Origin: Halomonas sp. PR-M31
GTDB lineage: Bacteria > Pseudomonadota > Gammaproteobacteria > Pseudomonadales > Halomonadaceae
DNA length: 64,000 nucleotides
NCBI RefSeq assembly: GCF_001039575.1
Contig: NZ_JIBT01000017.1
Span: forward strand, 1-64,000
Direction of reading: 5' to 3'
Below are positions 40,101 to 49,777 of the stretch, in pieces. A program made the translations under genes and the position numbers. The first letter of the stretch is position 1; each line of letters begins with the position of its first letter. The notes under the pieces were generated by a model, which saw only the letters and a program-made list of their open reading frames with translations, was not told where the DNA came from and ran no database searches.

Positions 40101-41348
40101 AAGGTGCGCGATGGCAATCTCGCCGTTCAGCTTCAGGGTGACAACGCCGATCTCGAGGGTTTCATAGAGGCGCAACAAGGGCGCATCAATCTCGACGGCA
40201 AGGCCAGCTGGCCAACCCCGCAGGAGTGGCGGGCGGAAATTGATCTGGACGGCACCGACGACCCCTTGCTGGTGGTGCTGCCGGATTTCGGCCGACTGCG
40301 GGTAGCCCCGGATCTCGAGGTTCGTGCGACACCTGAGCTGCTACGTATCGGCGGTGAGGTACGCATTCCCTGGGCACGGCTGAGCGTAGCCGGTACGCCT
40401 CCCTCGGCGATCGCGCCGAGTTCCGATGCGGTGGTCATTACTCGGGAAGATGAGGAGGAAGCCAGGCGCAAAGCCGAACAGGCCGCGGAGCAAGCCGGTC
40501 AACGGGCCGGGGAAGCCACTTCCGAGGCGCTCAATGAGGCCGGTATGCAACTCGACGTTGAAGTCGATTTGGTTTTGGGGCCGGATGTGCAGCTGGAAGC
40601 CTATGGCTTGGAAACGTCGTTGAACGGCACGCTACAGGTACGTCAGGACAGCGGACCGGTACAGCTATTCGGCGACGTCAATCTGGAAGATGGCCGCTAT
40701 CAGGCCTTTGGTCAGGATTTGATCATTCGTCGTGGTCAGGTACTGTTCAGTGGGCCTGCCTCTCAGCCACGGCTGCAATTCGAGGCCATCCGTAACCCGG
40801 ACGTCACCGAGGATGGTGTGATCGCGGGGCTGCGTGTGACGGGACCTGCGGAACAGCCGCGTCTGAAAATATTCTCCGAGCCGGCCATGGACGAGAGCCG
40901 TGCGCTTTCTTATCTGCTGCGCGGCCGGGCGCCAGACGACGCCGGCGCCGGGGCCGATAGCGCCTTGACCTCGGCCCTGATCGGATTGACCTTGTCTCGC
41001 ACGGGCAACGCCGTCGGGCAAGTAGGGCAGGCCTTCGGTATCAATGATTTGTCTCTGGATACCGCAGGCAGCGGCGATGACAGTCAGGTAGTGGTCAGCG
41101 GCTATCTGTTCGACGACCTCAAGGTGAGCTACGGCGTGGGTATCTTTTCGCCTATTGCGGAGTTGACCCTACGCTATAAATTGCTTCAGAACCTGTATGT
41201 CCAAGCGGTGTCCGGCGCCGCTCAGGCAGTGGATCTGATCTATACCTTCAATCTTGGTCGCAGCGATAACAGTATTGGTAGTAATGCCGATAGCTTTGGA
41301 CGCAATAGCGGCAACATTGGAAGCAGCGAGGATATTGATGCTCGTTGA
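37167..41348 (+). CDS. tamB: Translocation and assembly module inner-membrane protein TamB
   Basis: AsmA-like giant of 1393 residues spanning the periplasm and contacting TamA. An N-terminal membrane helix (residues 1-28, FLLLRLLLWLPFWLLGLLLF) is followed by long repeated beta-strands forming a hydrophobic groove. The conserved C-terminal DUF490 domain (about 1060-1393) includes LFGDVNLEDGRYQAFGQDLI, MDESRALSYLLRGRAP and the final LRYKLLQNLYVQAVSG. A low-complexity Asp/Glu/Ser-rich stretch lies at residues 195-260 and another at about 410-440. The extreme C-terminus after YTFNLGR is a short Ser/Asn/Gly-rich tail. Confidence 0.95.
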   Translation: MIFLLLRLLLWLPFWLLGLLLFLLGLALSPWGTGWLISQVEKRDFLQVESVSGAPLDEFTLTGLALDAGPARIKVGRLHLDWADDCVFDGKLCLDALQLEEVDVRIAQSDATEPEPTQETTDEGGLPSITLPFPIELRAIELRDVDVRLADGTRLTWQRFTTGARLAGHSATLLPTRLVNSELRLPVSPGQALAISDTSGNASSSESDQAMPLLSQPRLASEAIDAANDVITDDSRETVAEESATDQPAETDTRPLQERERLDLPDIELPMDVNVPSLVVEDFRITGPTEQTVERLAISLKGHGHEVRLSSLALASTAADAELSANVTLKDDYPLGLDLDARIKQQPLNGERLRLTLDGSLSDLTANLTTTGPLAAKLKAQADVLAPTKPFDIALNAERLEWPLPQPEPESSRDKSTQEAPSSEDTASATSGTKESSTQATPESYVVQDLVLKANGDLSDYDAALSGLVSGSALPEKVQVALKGNGDLERFSWTPLALSTGSGSLISRGEARWAPDVDVDATLHLDDFSLDALTDAVSGRLDGDAQAHFALNEEGGWQLDIPQLDIDGTLQDRPLSLDAKLDGNSDMRWNIEQLRLRQGENRLTAKGHIAERMDLSGEIDAPALETLLPELGGRIQSRFSVAGTFEAPQLDLSMDATDLRYAQNSLESLQLDANIEGLDDPSLDVALDISGVDAAGQRFSDIDLTLDGRLSDHQLDFSTNAAEGMPLSRASLALQGGLNAARDRYKGRLTALEVDSEQADLRLEEALAFNANLTAASVEASPFCLVRQQGGRLCVTEPLKASAERGAATLALNDFPMEMISAALPENWSAQGQTNGQFDLSWASGGRWSAQAEVQSNLAIDGRDAFGKPWSVPAASLNASLDASDSKAQIEARLGLEQAGAVQLNLQIDDPTGQASLDGRLGIDDIRLAPYRRLTTALDELEGSLNADIGLGGNLEEPRLTGNIRLDKLRAQGQDIPVKVRDGNLAVQLQGDNADLEGFIEAQQGRINLDGKASWPTPQEWRAEIDLDGTDDPLLVVLPDFGRLRVAPDLEVRATPELLRIGGEVRIPWARLSVAGTPPSAIAPSSDAVVITREDEEEARRKAEQAAEQAGQRAGEATSEALNEAGMQLDVEVDLVLGPDVQLEAYGLETSLNGTLQVRQDSGPVQLFGDVNLEDGRYQAFGQDLIIRRGQVLFSGPASQPRLQFEAIRNPDVTEDGVIAGLRVTGPAEQPRLKIFSEPAMDESRALSYLLRGRAPDDAGAGADSALTSALIGLTLSRTGNAVGQVGQAFGINDLSLDTAGSGDDSQVVVSGYLFDDLKVSYGVGIFSPIAELTLRYKLLQNLYVQAVSGAAQAVDLIYTFNLGRSDNSIGSNADSFGRNSGNIGSSEDIDAR

Positions 41349-41375
41349 ACATCATTACTCATTATCCGTCTAATC

Positions 41376-42059
41376 ATGTCTATGCAACCAAGCATGCTTG
41401 AACGTTTGAAAGGAGTGTTTGCCATGTGGACGCGCAATAAACAACAGCTACCATCTACCGACGAAGCTTTGCCTGGACGCGAAACGCCAATGAATATTTC
41501 GGGCAAGCATCTGGTCAATGGTCGCTCATTGTTGCCGCCTTTCCCGAATGGATATGAGGACATTGTATTGGGGCTGGGTTGTTTCTGGGGGGCAGAGCGT
41601 TTGTTCTGGAAGCTACCTGGGGTGTATGTCACTGCGGTGGGCTATGCCGGAGGTGTTACATCCAATCCCAGCTATGAAGAAACCTGCAGTGGACGTACTG
41701 GTCACGCTGAAGTGGTACGAGTGATTTATGACCCTGAAACGACCAGCCTGTCGACGTTACTGCAGACCTTTTGGGAGGCTCACGATCCCACTCAGGGCAT
41801 GCGCCAGGGCAATGACGTGGGAAGCCAGTATCGTTCGGCGATCTACACCACCAGCGATGCCCAGCAGCGACAGGCTATCGAAAGCCGCGATCATTATCAG
41901 CAGGCGTTACAAGACGCAGGCCGCGGCACTATCACGACAGAGATCAAGCCCTTGGAGAATTTCTATTACGCCGAGGAGTACCACCAGCAATATCTGGCCC
42001 GCAACCCCAACGGCTACTGTGGATTGAGAGGAACCGGAGTGAGCTGCGCGATAGGCTGA
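41376..42059 (+). CDS. msrA: Peptide-methionine (S)-S-oxide reductase MsrA
   Basis: Repairs oxidised methionine, 227 residues. The catalytic motif [19 protein letters not shown] and the resolving segment [15 protein letters not shown] are present, along with [20 protein letters not shown]. The N-terminal 60 residues, including [16 protein letters not shown] and [15 protein letters not shown], match the longer MsrA form. It lies 28 bases after tamB. Confidence 0.93.
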   Translation: MSMQPSMLERLKGVFAMWTRNKQQLPSTDEALPGRETPMNISGKHLVNGRSLLPPFPNGYEDIVLGLGCFWGAERLFWKLPGVYVTAVGYAGGVTSNPSYEETCSGRTGHAEVVRVIYDPETTSLSTLLQTFWEAHDPTQGMRQGNDVGSQYRSAIYTTSDAQQRQAIESRDHYQQALQDAGRGTITTEIKPLENFYYAEEYHQQYLARNPNGYCGLRGTGVSCAIG

Positions 42060-42108
42060 AACTCATTGCCTGAATGCCGGTGCTAGCTTGCTGTTAATTC
42101 AGCGGTTG

Positions 42109-43131
42109 TCATGAGCGACTGATCAAGGGGCTTAGTGGACAAGGTATCGGTGTCCAGTCCTGCAACTGACGCATCACACGCCGGGTGAGCCAGGAGCTTA
42201 GCCGGCCCTTTTGCACATCGGTGAAGCCGACATGCCCTCCCTGAGGCGTGATCTCCACTCGTACGGCGTCGCTGGGCACAGGTAGGCGATCAAATAGATT
42301 TGCCGGCAAGAAAGGGTCATCCGCAGCTTGGATGATCAACGTGGGCAACTCGATCTCTCCCAACAAACGCCCGGCAGACGCCCGCCGATAATAATCGCTG
42401 GCCGAGGCAAACCCATGAAGCGGCGCCGTCACCTGGTCATCGTAAGCCCAAAAACTATCAAGCCGCCTCAATTGCTGAGGCATTAGATCGATCGGAAATG
42501 ATTCTTTTGCCATTTTGCGGGCAGTCTTGTCATGCAGGGATTTGAGCAGGTGACGCTGATAGACCCGGGTAAAACCACGGTTGAGGGCATCGGCGCTGGC
42601 AGCCAGATCCAATGGCGCACTGATAGCGATGGCGCCTGCAAGATCGAGCCCATCGCCGCCTTGTTCCGCCACCAGCTTGACCAGCATATTGCCGCCCAGG
42701 GATACACCGGCGGCAACCTTAATGGCATGGGGATAGCGTTTGGCAAGCTGACCGATGAGCCAATAGGCGTCCGCCGTGTCCCCGGAGTGATATGCACGGG
42801 GCAGGCGGTTGAGGGTTTGCCCGCAGCCGCGAAAATGCATCAACAAGGCCCGCCAACCCAGCATCGATGCCGCGGACAGCAGATCCCTGGCATAGGGAGA
42901 ATCGAAAGAGCCTTCCAGTCCGTGGAAAAGAATGAACAGCGGCGCATCCTGACGTCTGGGCGCCGGGCACACCCAAGCCAGTTCGACGAAATCACCGTCC
43001 GGCAGATCAAGAATTTCCGTATCCCGCGCAAGCGGTGTCAAGGCGCGCAGACGAGGCAGCAGCGTCTGCACGTGACAGTTGTGCAGCCCTCGGGGTGCGT
43101 GAAAATCAGCAGAGACAATGACACCAGACAT
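42109..43131 (-). CDS. YheT-family alpha/beta hydrolase
   Basis: Putative esterase of 340 residues. The nucleophile elbow is AAGVSLGGNMLVKLVAEQ, the oxyanion and cap region includes LFHGLEGSFDSPYARDLL and HFRGCGQTLNRLPRAYHSG, and the catalytic histidine lies in TPQGGHVGFTDVQKG. The frame is open to 43185 but the ATG at 43131, preceded by AAGAGG, gives the usual HAPRGLHNCHVQTLLPRL start. It is followed on the same strand by none; carbonic anhydrase lies upstream with the same orientation. Confidence 0.9.
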   Translation of the reverse strand: MSGVIVSADFHAPRGLHNCHVQTLLPRLRALTPLARDTEILDLPDGDFVELAWVCPAPRRQDAPLFILFHGLEGSFDSPYARDLLSAASMLGWRALLMHFRGCGQTLNRLPRAYHSGDTADAYWLIGQLAKRYPHAIKVAAGVSLGGNMLVKLVAEQGGDGLDLAGAIAISAPLDLAASADALNRGFTRVYQRHLLKSLHDKTARKMAKESFPIDLMPQQLRRLDSFWAYDDQVTAPLHGFASASDYYRRASAGRLLGEIELPTLIIQAADDPFLPANLFDRLPVPSDAVRVEITPQGGHVGFTDVQKGRLSSWLTRRVMRQLQDWTPIPCPLSPLISRS

Positions 43132-43225
43132 GGCAACCTCTTGATATCTTCTCGTTCGCACCCGTTGCGTTGCGCAGCAGCCCATGACGCTTCGGGCAGG
43201 CTTTTCAGGCTGAATTCACGTTGAA

Positions 43226-43885
43226 CTAGTCCTGGTCGTTGTCCGATATTGGCTTGCAGCGATCGACCCGATAAAGCTGTGGCACCTGATCGAGGCCGTC
43301 GATCCTGCAACCGAGCTCGGTGACCAGGCCATCATCCAAGCTATAGACCCAACCATGCAGCGAGAGTGACTGACCACGTAGCCAGGCTCGCTGGACGATC
43401 TTGGTGTGCGCCAGGGTATTTACCTGACTTTCGACATTAAGTTCACACATACGATCGACCTGCTGTTTGAGCGGTAATTCCCCAAGTTCGCTTCGATGGC
43501 GACTGTAGAGCTCCCGCACCGAATGTAGCCAGAAGTCGACCATGCCGTTGTCGCCGCCGGTGATAGCGGCCTTGATTCCGCCACAGCCGTAGTGCCCCAC
43601 GATCATGATGTGTTTGACCCTTAGTACATCGACGGCGAACTGCACCACCGAAAGGGCATTCATGTCGTTGTGATACAGAACATTGGCCACGTTGCGATGC
43701 ACGAAAACCTCGCCCGGTGGCAAATCGATGATCTGGTTGGCGGGTACGCGGCTGTCGGAACAGCCGATCCATAGATAGTCAGGGTTCTGCTGTTGAGACA
43801 AGCGAGAAAAGAACTCGGGATCCTGTTCGCGCATGGTCTTTGACCAGGTACGATTCTGCTCGAGCAGTCGTTCAATATCGCTCAC
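43226..43885 (-). CDS. can: Carbonic anhydrase, beta class
   Basis: Zinc enzyme interconverting CO2 and bicarbonate, 219 residues. Zinc ligands are in IGCSDSRVPANQI (Cys and Asp) and IVGHYGCGGIKAAI (His and Cys). The dimer segment GEVFVHRNVANVLYHND and the downstream PLKQQVDRMCELNVESQVNT are typical of the E. coli Can type. It lies 94 bases upstream of the YheT-like gene on the same strand. Confidence 0.95.
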   Translation of the reverse strand: MSDIERLLEQNRTWSKTMREQDPEFFSRLSQQQNPDYLWIGCSDSRVPANQIIDLPPGEVFVHRNVANVLYHNDMNALSVVQFAVDVLRVKHIMIVGHYGCGGIKAAITGGDNGMVDFWLHSVRELYSRHRSELGELPLKQQVDRMCELNVESQVNTLAHTKIVQRAWLRGQSLSLHGWVYSLDDGLVTELGCRIDGLDQVPQLYRVDRCKPISDNDQD

Positions 43886-43986
43886 TATTTTCTTCCTCCA
43901 GGCTTGTCGACCCCGAACTTTTACTCCTCGTCATAGGCTGGGTCAATCGGCGGTATTACTGCCGAAGGACGCTCTAGGCTGGTATC

Positions 43987-44024
43987 ATCGCCGCAACTCA
44001 AGAAAATCGCCGCAACTCAAGAAA
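43987..44024 (+). repeat. Exact 19-base tandem duplication before gor
   Basis: ATCGCCGCAACTCAAGAAA occurs twice head to tail (43987-44005, 44006-44024). The second copy runs straight into the AAAGGAGAG ribosome-binding site of gor. A recent slippage or assembly duplication is likely. Confidence 0.9.
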
Positions 44025-44038
44025 GGAGAGCAACCAAC

Positions 44039-45400
44039 GTGGCTGATTACGATTATGACCTGTTCGTCATCGGAGCTGGTTCCGGTGGCGTGCGTGCAGC
44101 ACGCACTGCAGCCGCCACAGGCGCTCGGGTCGCCATTGCCGAAGATCGTTACCTTGGCGGCACCTGCGTCAACGTCGGCTGTGTCCCCAAGAAGCTTTAT
44201 TCCTATGCGGCGCATTTCCATGAGGCTTTCACCGATAGTGCCGGCTTTGGTTGGCAATTGCCTCAACCAGCACAGTTCGACTGGGCAACGCTTCGGGATA
44301 ACAAGATCGAGGAGATCAAGCGTCTCAACGGTATCTATGGCCGTTTGCTGGACGGCGCCGATGTTCGCCTGATTCATGGCCGAGCCCGAATCGTCGATGC
44401 ACATCGCGTGGAAGTCGCGGGTGAAACCGTTAGCGCGGCCAAGATTCTGGTGGCAGTGGGAGGCTGGCCCTGGATTCCTGATTTCCCGGGTAAAGAGTAC
44501 GCAATAAGCTCCAACGAGGTGTTCGACCTCGAAACCTTCCCCAAGCGCTTTTTGGTGCTGGGGGGCGGTTATATCGCCGTCGAATTTGCCAGCATCTTCA
44601 ACGGGCTGGGTAGCGATTCACATCTGATTTACCGCGGCGAACTGTTCCTGCGTGGTTTTGACCATGAGGTGCGGGAGTTCACTCGGGATGAAATGATGAA
44701 AAAGGGCGTCAAGCTGCATTTCGAGACCACCATCGAGTCCGTCGAGAAACAAGGCGATGCACTGAAAGTGTCACTGACCAACGGTGAAGTTCTGGAAGTC
44801 GATGCGCTCCTGGCTGCAACGGGTCGGCGTCCGCACCTTCAAGGACTCGGTCTGGACAAACTCGATATCGAGCTGAATTCGGATGGCACGCTCAAGGTCA
44901 ATGATCGTTTCGAGACCTCTATACCTTCCATTCTGGCCTTGGGCGATGTCACCGGAGCCCCGGAGCTTACGCCGGTCGCGTTGGCGGAAGCGATGCACAT
45001 GACCCGTGTGCATTTCGCCGATGAGCAAGCGACTGCGTTGGATTATGACAACATCGCCACTGCCGTGTTCTGTCATCCCAACATCGGCACCGTGGGCCTG
45101 TCCGAAGAAGCAGCTCGAGAAGAGTTTGATGCAATACGCGTCTATACCGCGGATTTTCGTCCCATGAAGCACACCTTGTCGGGAAGCGATGAGCGCTGTC
45201 TCATGAAACTTATCGTCGACGATGCCAGCGATCGTGTGGTCGGTGCCCACATGGTGGGGGAGGATGCAGGCGAGTTGATCCAGGGGATCGCCATTGCCGT
45301 TCGTGCAAAGCTGACCAAGGCGGATTTTGATGCCACGGTTGGCATTCATCCCACAGGTGCGGAAGAATTCGTCACCATGAGAACACCGACTCGCCGTTGA
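44039..45400 (+). CDS. gor: Glutathione-disulfide reductase
   Basis: NADPH-dependent flavoenzyme of 453 residues. The FAD site is VIGAGSGGVRAARTAA, the redox disulfide GGTCVNVGCVPKKLYSY, the NADPH domain VLGGGYIAVEFASIFNGLG, and the C-terminal His-Glu pair HPTGAEEFVTMRTP. It starts with GTG at 44039, eleven bases after GGAG. Glutathione reductase rather than a generic lipoamide dehydrogenase is supported by the HPTGAEE ending and the short interface. Confidence 0.94.
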   Translation: MADYDYDLFVIGAGSGGVRAARTAAATGARVAIAEDRYLGGTCVNVGCVPKKLYSYAAHFHEAFTDSAGFGWQLPQPAQFDWATLRDNKIEEIKRLNGIYGRLLDGADVRLIHGRARIVDAHRVEVAGETVSAAKILVAVGGWPWIPDFPGKEYAISSNEVFDLETFPKRFLVLGGGYIAVEFASIFNGLGSDSHLIYRGELFLRGFDHEVREFTRDEMMKKGVKLHFETTIESVEKQGDALKVSLTNGEVLEVDALLAATGRRPHLQGLGLDKLDIELNSDGTLKVNDRFETSIPSILALGDVTGAPELTPVALAEAMHMTRVHFADEQATALDYDNIATAVFCHPNIGTVGLSEEAAREEFDAIRVYTADFRPMKHTLSGSDERCLMKLIVDDASDRVVGAHMVGEDAGELIQGIAIAVRAKLTKADFDATVGIHPTGAEEFVTMRTPTRR

Positions 45401-45430
45401 GTCTCATTATTGCGAGACAATAGATTTTAG

Positions 45431-45453
45431 GCCGTCCAAAGGACGGCTTTTTT
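45431..45453 (+). terminator. Rho-independent terminator after gor
   Basis: GCCGTCC (45431-45437), a 3-base loop AAA, GGACGGC (45441-45447), then six T. It isolates gor from ectA. Confidence 0.92.
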
Positions 45454-45474
45454 AGTTCTTCATGGCAGGGTTTG

Positions 45475-45502
45475 ATCTAAACTCAAGAAATCGAGTTTAG
45501 AT
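45475..45502. promoter_or_regulatory. 10-base perfect inverted repeat upstream of ectA
   Basis: ATCTAAACTC (45475-45484) and GAGTTTAGAT (45493-45502) flank an 8-base spacer. No T-run follows, so it is not an obvious terminator. It lies about 60-90 bases upstream of the predicted ectA promoter and 120 bases before the ATG, and could be a dimeric-regulator site. Confidence 0.5.
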
Positions 45503-45543
45503 GTCGATAGGCGCCTTGTATAACAAAAAATTATAGATAAACC

Positions 45544-45593
45544 ATAAAGCAATAACGCTTTATTTTGATTGATGCGCAGGCGCCTGTTACAAT
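45544..45593 (+). promoter_or_regulatory. Predicted ectA promoter with adjacent inverted repeat
   Basis: A sigma70-like pair: -35 TTGATT (45565-45570), exact 17-base spacer, -10 TACAAT (45588-45593). Directly upstream, ATAAAGC (45544-45550) and GCTTTAT (45557-45563) form a perfect 7-base inverted repeat touching the -35. Transcription would start near 45600, about 25 bases before the ATG. Salt-dependent control is inferred from the ectoine operon, not from a recognised motif. Confidence 0.55.
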
Positions 45594-45624
45594 TTCACCC
45601 ATACTCGCAATGGCGATCCCGGAC

Positions 45625-47530
<1,906 letters not shown>

Positions 47531-47615
47531 TTTCGCTGATGCGACAAAACGGGCAGCTTGTCTGACAGCGCTGCCCGACTATTTTAGAAAGCCTCACAAG
47601 AAAAGGATATCGCTC

Positions 47616-48014
47616 ATGATCGTTCGCAACCTCGAAGAAGCACGCAAGACCGATCGCATGGTCACCGCCGCCAACGGCAACTGGGACAGCACACGTTTGT
47701 CCTTGGCCCAGGACGGCGGCAAGTGCTCGTTTCACATTACCCGGATTTACGAAGGTACTGAAACTCACATTCACTACAAGCACCATTTCGAAGCGGTGTA
47801 CTGCATGGAAGGCGAAGGCGAGGTTGAAACCCTGGCCGATGGCAAGATATGGCCGATCAAGCCAGGCGATATCTACATTCTCGATCAGCACGATGATCAT
47901 TTGCTGCGTGCCAGCAAGACCATGCATCTGGCCTGCGTATTCACACCGGGGCTGACGGGTAACGAAAATCATCGGGAAGACGGCTCCTACGCGCCGGCGG
48001 ATGAGAATGCGTAA
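47616..48014 (+). CDS. ectC: L-ectoine synthase EctC
   Basis: Cupin-fold cyclase closing the ectoine ring, 132 residues. Metal-ligand glutamate, tyrosine and histidine residues lie in [20 protein letters not shown] and [11 protein letters not shown]. The start [20 protein letters not shown] is the family's. The operon ends here: no ectD hydroxylase or aspartate kinase is adjacent, so 5-hydroxyectoine production cannot be judged from the window. Confidence 0.96.
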   Translation: MIVRNLEEARKTDRMVTAANGNWDSTRLSLAQDGGKCSFHITRIYEGTETHIHYKHHFEAVYCMEGEGEVETLADGKIWPIKPGDIYILDQHDDHLLRASKTMHLACVFTPGLTGNENHREDGSYAPADENA

Positions 48015-48074
48015 CGCAAGCAGTAGGGCATCGCTCTAGACAGGGCATTCCCGTTTGCGGAAAATAAGTATCAC

Positions 48075-48109
48075 AATAAAAGCTCCAACGGTCTGTTGGG
48101 GCTTTTATT
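48075..48109 (+). terminator. Rho-independent terminator after ectC
   Basis: A 15-base stem (48075-48089 with 48095-48109; one G-T pair) containing CTCCAAC/GTTGGGG, a 5-base loop GGTCT, and A/T-rich ends that give a U-rich tail on either strand. Confidence 0.88.
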
Positions 48110-48169
48110 GTTTCCCGTACAGAAAACGGAGTTTTCGTCGATCGTTGATGCACTCAAGGAGGTGTTTGC

Positions 48170-49396
48170 ATGCTAACTGATACTCAACGCGATATCGTTC
48201 GCAAGACCGTTCCGATCCTAAAAGATCAAGGTGAAGCCATCGCTTCCCACATGTACCAGCGAATGTTCGAACAGGACCCGGAGGTCAAGCTCTACTTCAA
48301 CCCGGTACATCAGATCGAGGGCACTCAGCCTCGGGCCCTGGCCCGTGCCATTATCGTTTACGCCCAGCACGTCGACGAGCCGGAGGTGCTGACGGACGCG
48401 GTCGAGCTGATTGCACAAAAACACGCCTCCCTGACGATCAAACCCGAACACTATCCCATCGTCGGGCGCAATCTGCTGGCATCGATTCGGGAAGTGCTGG
48501 GCGACGGCGCCACGGATGAGGTCATTGATGCCTGGGCGGCCGCCTATGGCATGCTGGCGGATATTTTCATCGAACGGGAACAGCAGATCTATACCGGTCA
48601 AGAACAGACTTTTGGCTGGCACGACCACAAGGAGTTCGTCGTTGCGCGCCGAGAGCCGGCCAGCGACAACATCGAATCCGTGTATCTGGAGCCTGCGGAC
48701 GGTCATTCTCTGGAGACCCAGAAAGCCGGCCAGTATATCGGCATCCAGAAGAGGGTGTCCGAGGATCGCGTGGCCATGCGCAACTACAGCTTGTCTAATG
48801 CCCCAGGGGCATCGTATTACCGCATTAGCGTCAAGCGCGAACTGGCACCGAACGATCAAACGCCGGACGGCGTGTTCTCCAACTATCTGCATGATCATCT
48901 GGCGGTGGGCGATCGGGTACTGCTGACGCCACCTTGCGGTAATTTTACCCTCGAGTTGCCGACCGACCCGCAAAAGCCTGTCGTCTTCATTGCCGGCGGC
49001 GTGGGCGTCACGCCGTTGCTGTCGATGCTGCACGACGCACTGGATCGCTCTACGTCGGAAAGACCGCTCATCTTCATTCAGGCGGTGGAAAACGGCGCCG
49101 TGCATCCTTTCAAGGACGAGATCGGCACACTCATCGCCGAGCACGACAATCTGAAAGTACATGTTCGCTACAGCAAGCCAAGCGCCAGCGACCGTGAACA
49201 TGGCCGCTTCGACAGCGAAGGCTATGTGGATGATGCGCTGCTGGAATCCTTGGTTGGCGATAGAAGCGCCGTTTATTATTTCTGCGGGCCACCGGCGATG
49301 ATGGGTGCGGTCGATAAGATACTGGAAAAACGCGATGTGTCATCGAGCGACCGACGTTTCGAGTATTTCGGCCCAGCGGGAGACGACGTAGCCTGA
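48170..49396 (+). CDS. hmp: Flavohaemoprotein (nitric oxide dioxygenase) Hmp
   Basis: Detoxifies nitric oxide to nitrate, 408 residues. The globin domain (1-137) has HMYQRMFEQDPEVKLYFNP and the proximal-histidine region SLTIKPEHYPIVGRNLL. The FAD domain has AMRNYSLSNAPGASYYRI and the NAD domain FIAGGVGVTPLLSMLHDAL, ending FEYFGPAGD. GGAGG precedes the ATG. I could not find a clear NsrR-type palindrome in the short upstream region. Confidence 0.95.
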   Translation: MLTDTQRDIVRKTVPILKDQGEAIASHMYQRMFEQDPEVKLYFNPVHQIEGTQPRALARAIIVYAQHVDEPEVLTDAVELIAQKHASLTIKPEHYPIVGRNLLASIREVLGDGATDEVIDAWAAAYGMLADIFIEREQQIYTGQEQTFGWHDHKEFVVARREPASDNIESVYLEPADGHSLETQKAGQYIGIQKRVSEDRVAMRNYSLSNAPGASYYRISVKRELAPNDQTPDGVFSNYLHDHLAVGDRVLLTPPCGNFTLELPTDPQKPVVFIAGGVGVTPLLSMLHDALDRSTSERPLIFIQAVENGAVHPFKDEIGTLIAEHDNLKVHVRYSKPSASDREHGRFDSEGYVDDALLESLVGDRSAVYYFCGPPAMMGAVDKILEKRDVSSSDRRFEYFGPAGDDVA

Positions 49397-49777
49397 GGCT
49401 GGCAAAGCGACATGATTCGGGCAGACGTGAACACAATATCGAGAAAAGCGTCTGCCAAAGCGCAGCGAATACTATCTTTGAGCAACCTTTCTTATACTTC
49501 GCATAATGTATATTATGTTAAATACAGTATTATTAGATGATTTCCATATCATGTTTAATCGACCTGTCTCAAGCACGTTACAGGAATCAGACTGACAATA
49601 CCCACAGGATGACAAACGTCCTAGCGCTCTCCTTTCTTTCTACTTATCCCTCTACCTTTCTGCTTGTCTCTCGACAAAGACAGCGATCAGCGCTTCAGCT
49701 GTAGCCTATTAAAATGTACTCTTCCAGGCGCGTGCATTCAGATAGCGATCTTCAGAAATCCAACGAAGGAGTGATAT
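49397..49777. other. 380-base non-coding region before opgG, with a small palindrome and a pyrimidine tract
   Basis: No gene seen. The middle is AT-rich; CATAAT (49502-49507) and ATTATG (49512-49517) form a perfect inverted repeat around GTAT. A C/T-rich tract spans about 49627-49672. The region must carry the opgG promoter, but I cannot place one with confidence. Confidence 0.5.

Noticed and set aside
48110-48169. NsrR operator before hmp
   Set aside because: No convincing palindrome of the expected type in the short region.
48218-49201. 327-codon reverse-strand frame
   Set aside because: Antisense to hmp; no recognisable motif.
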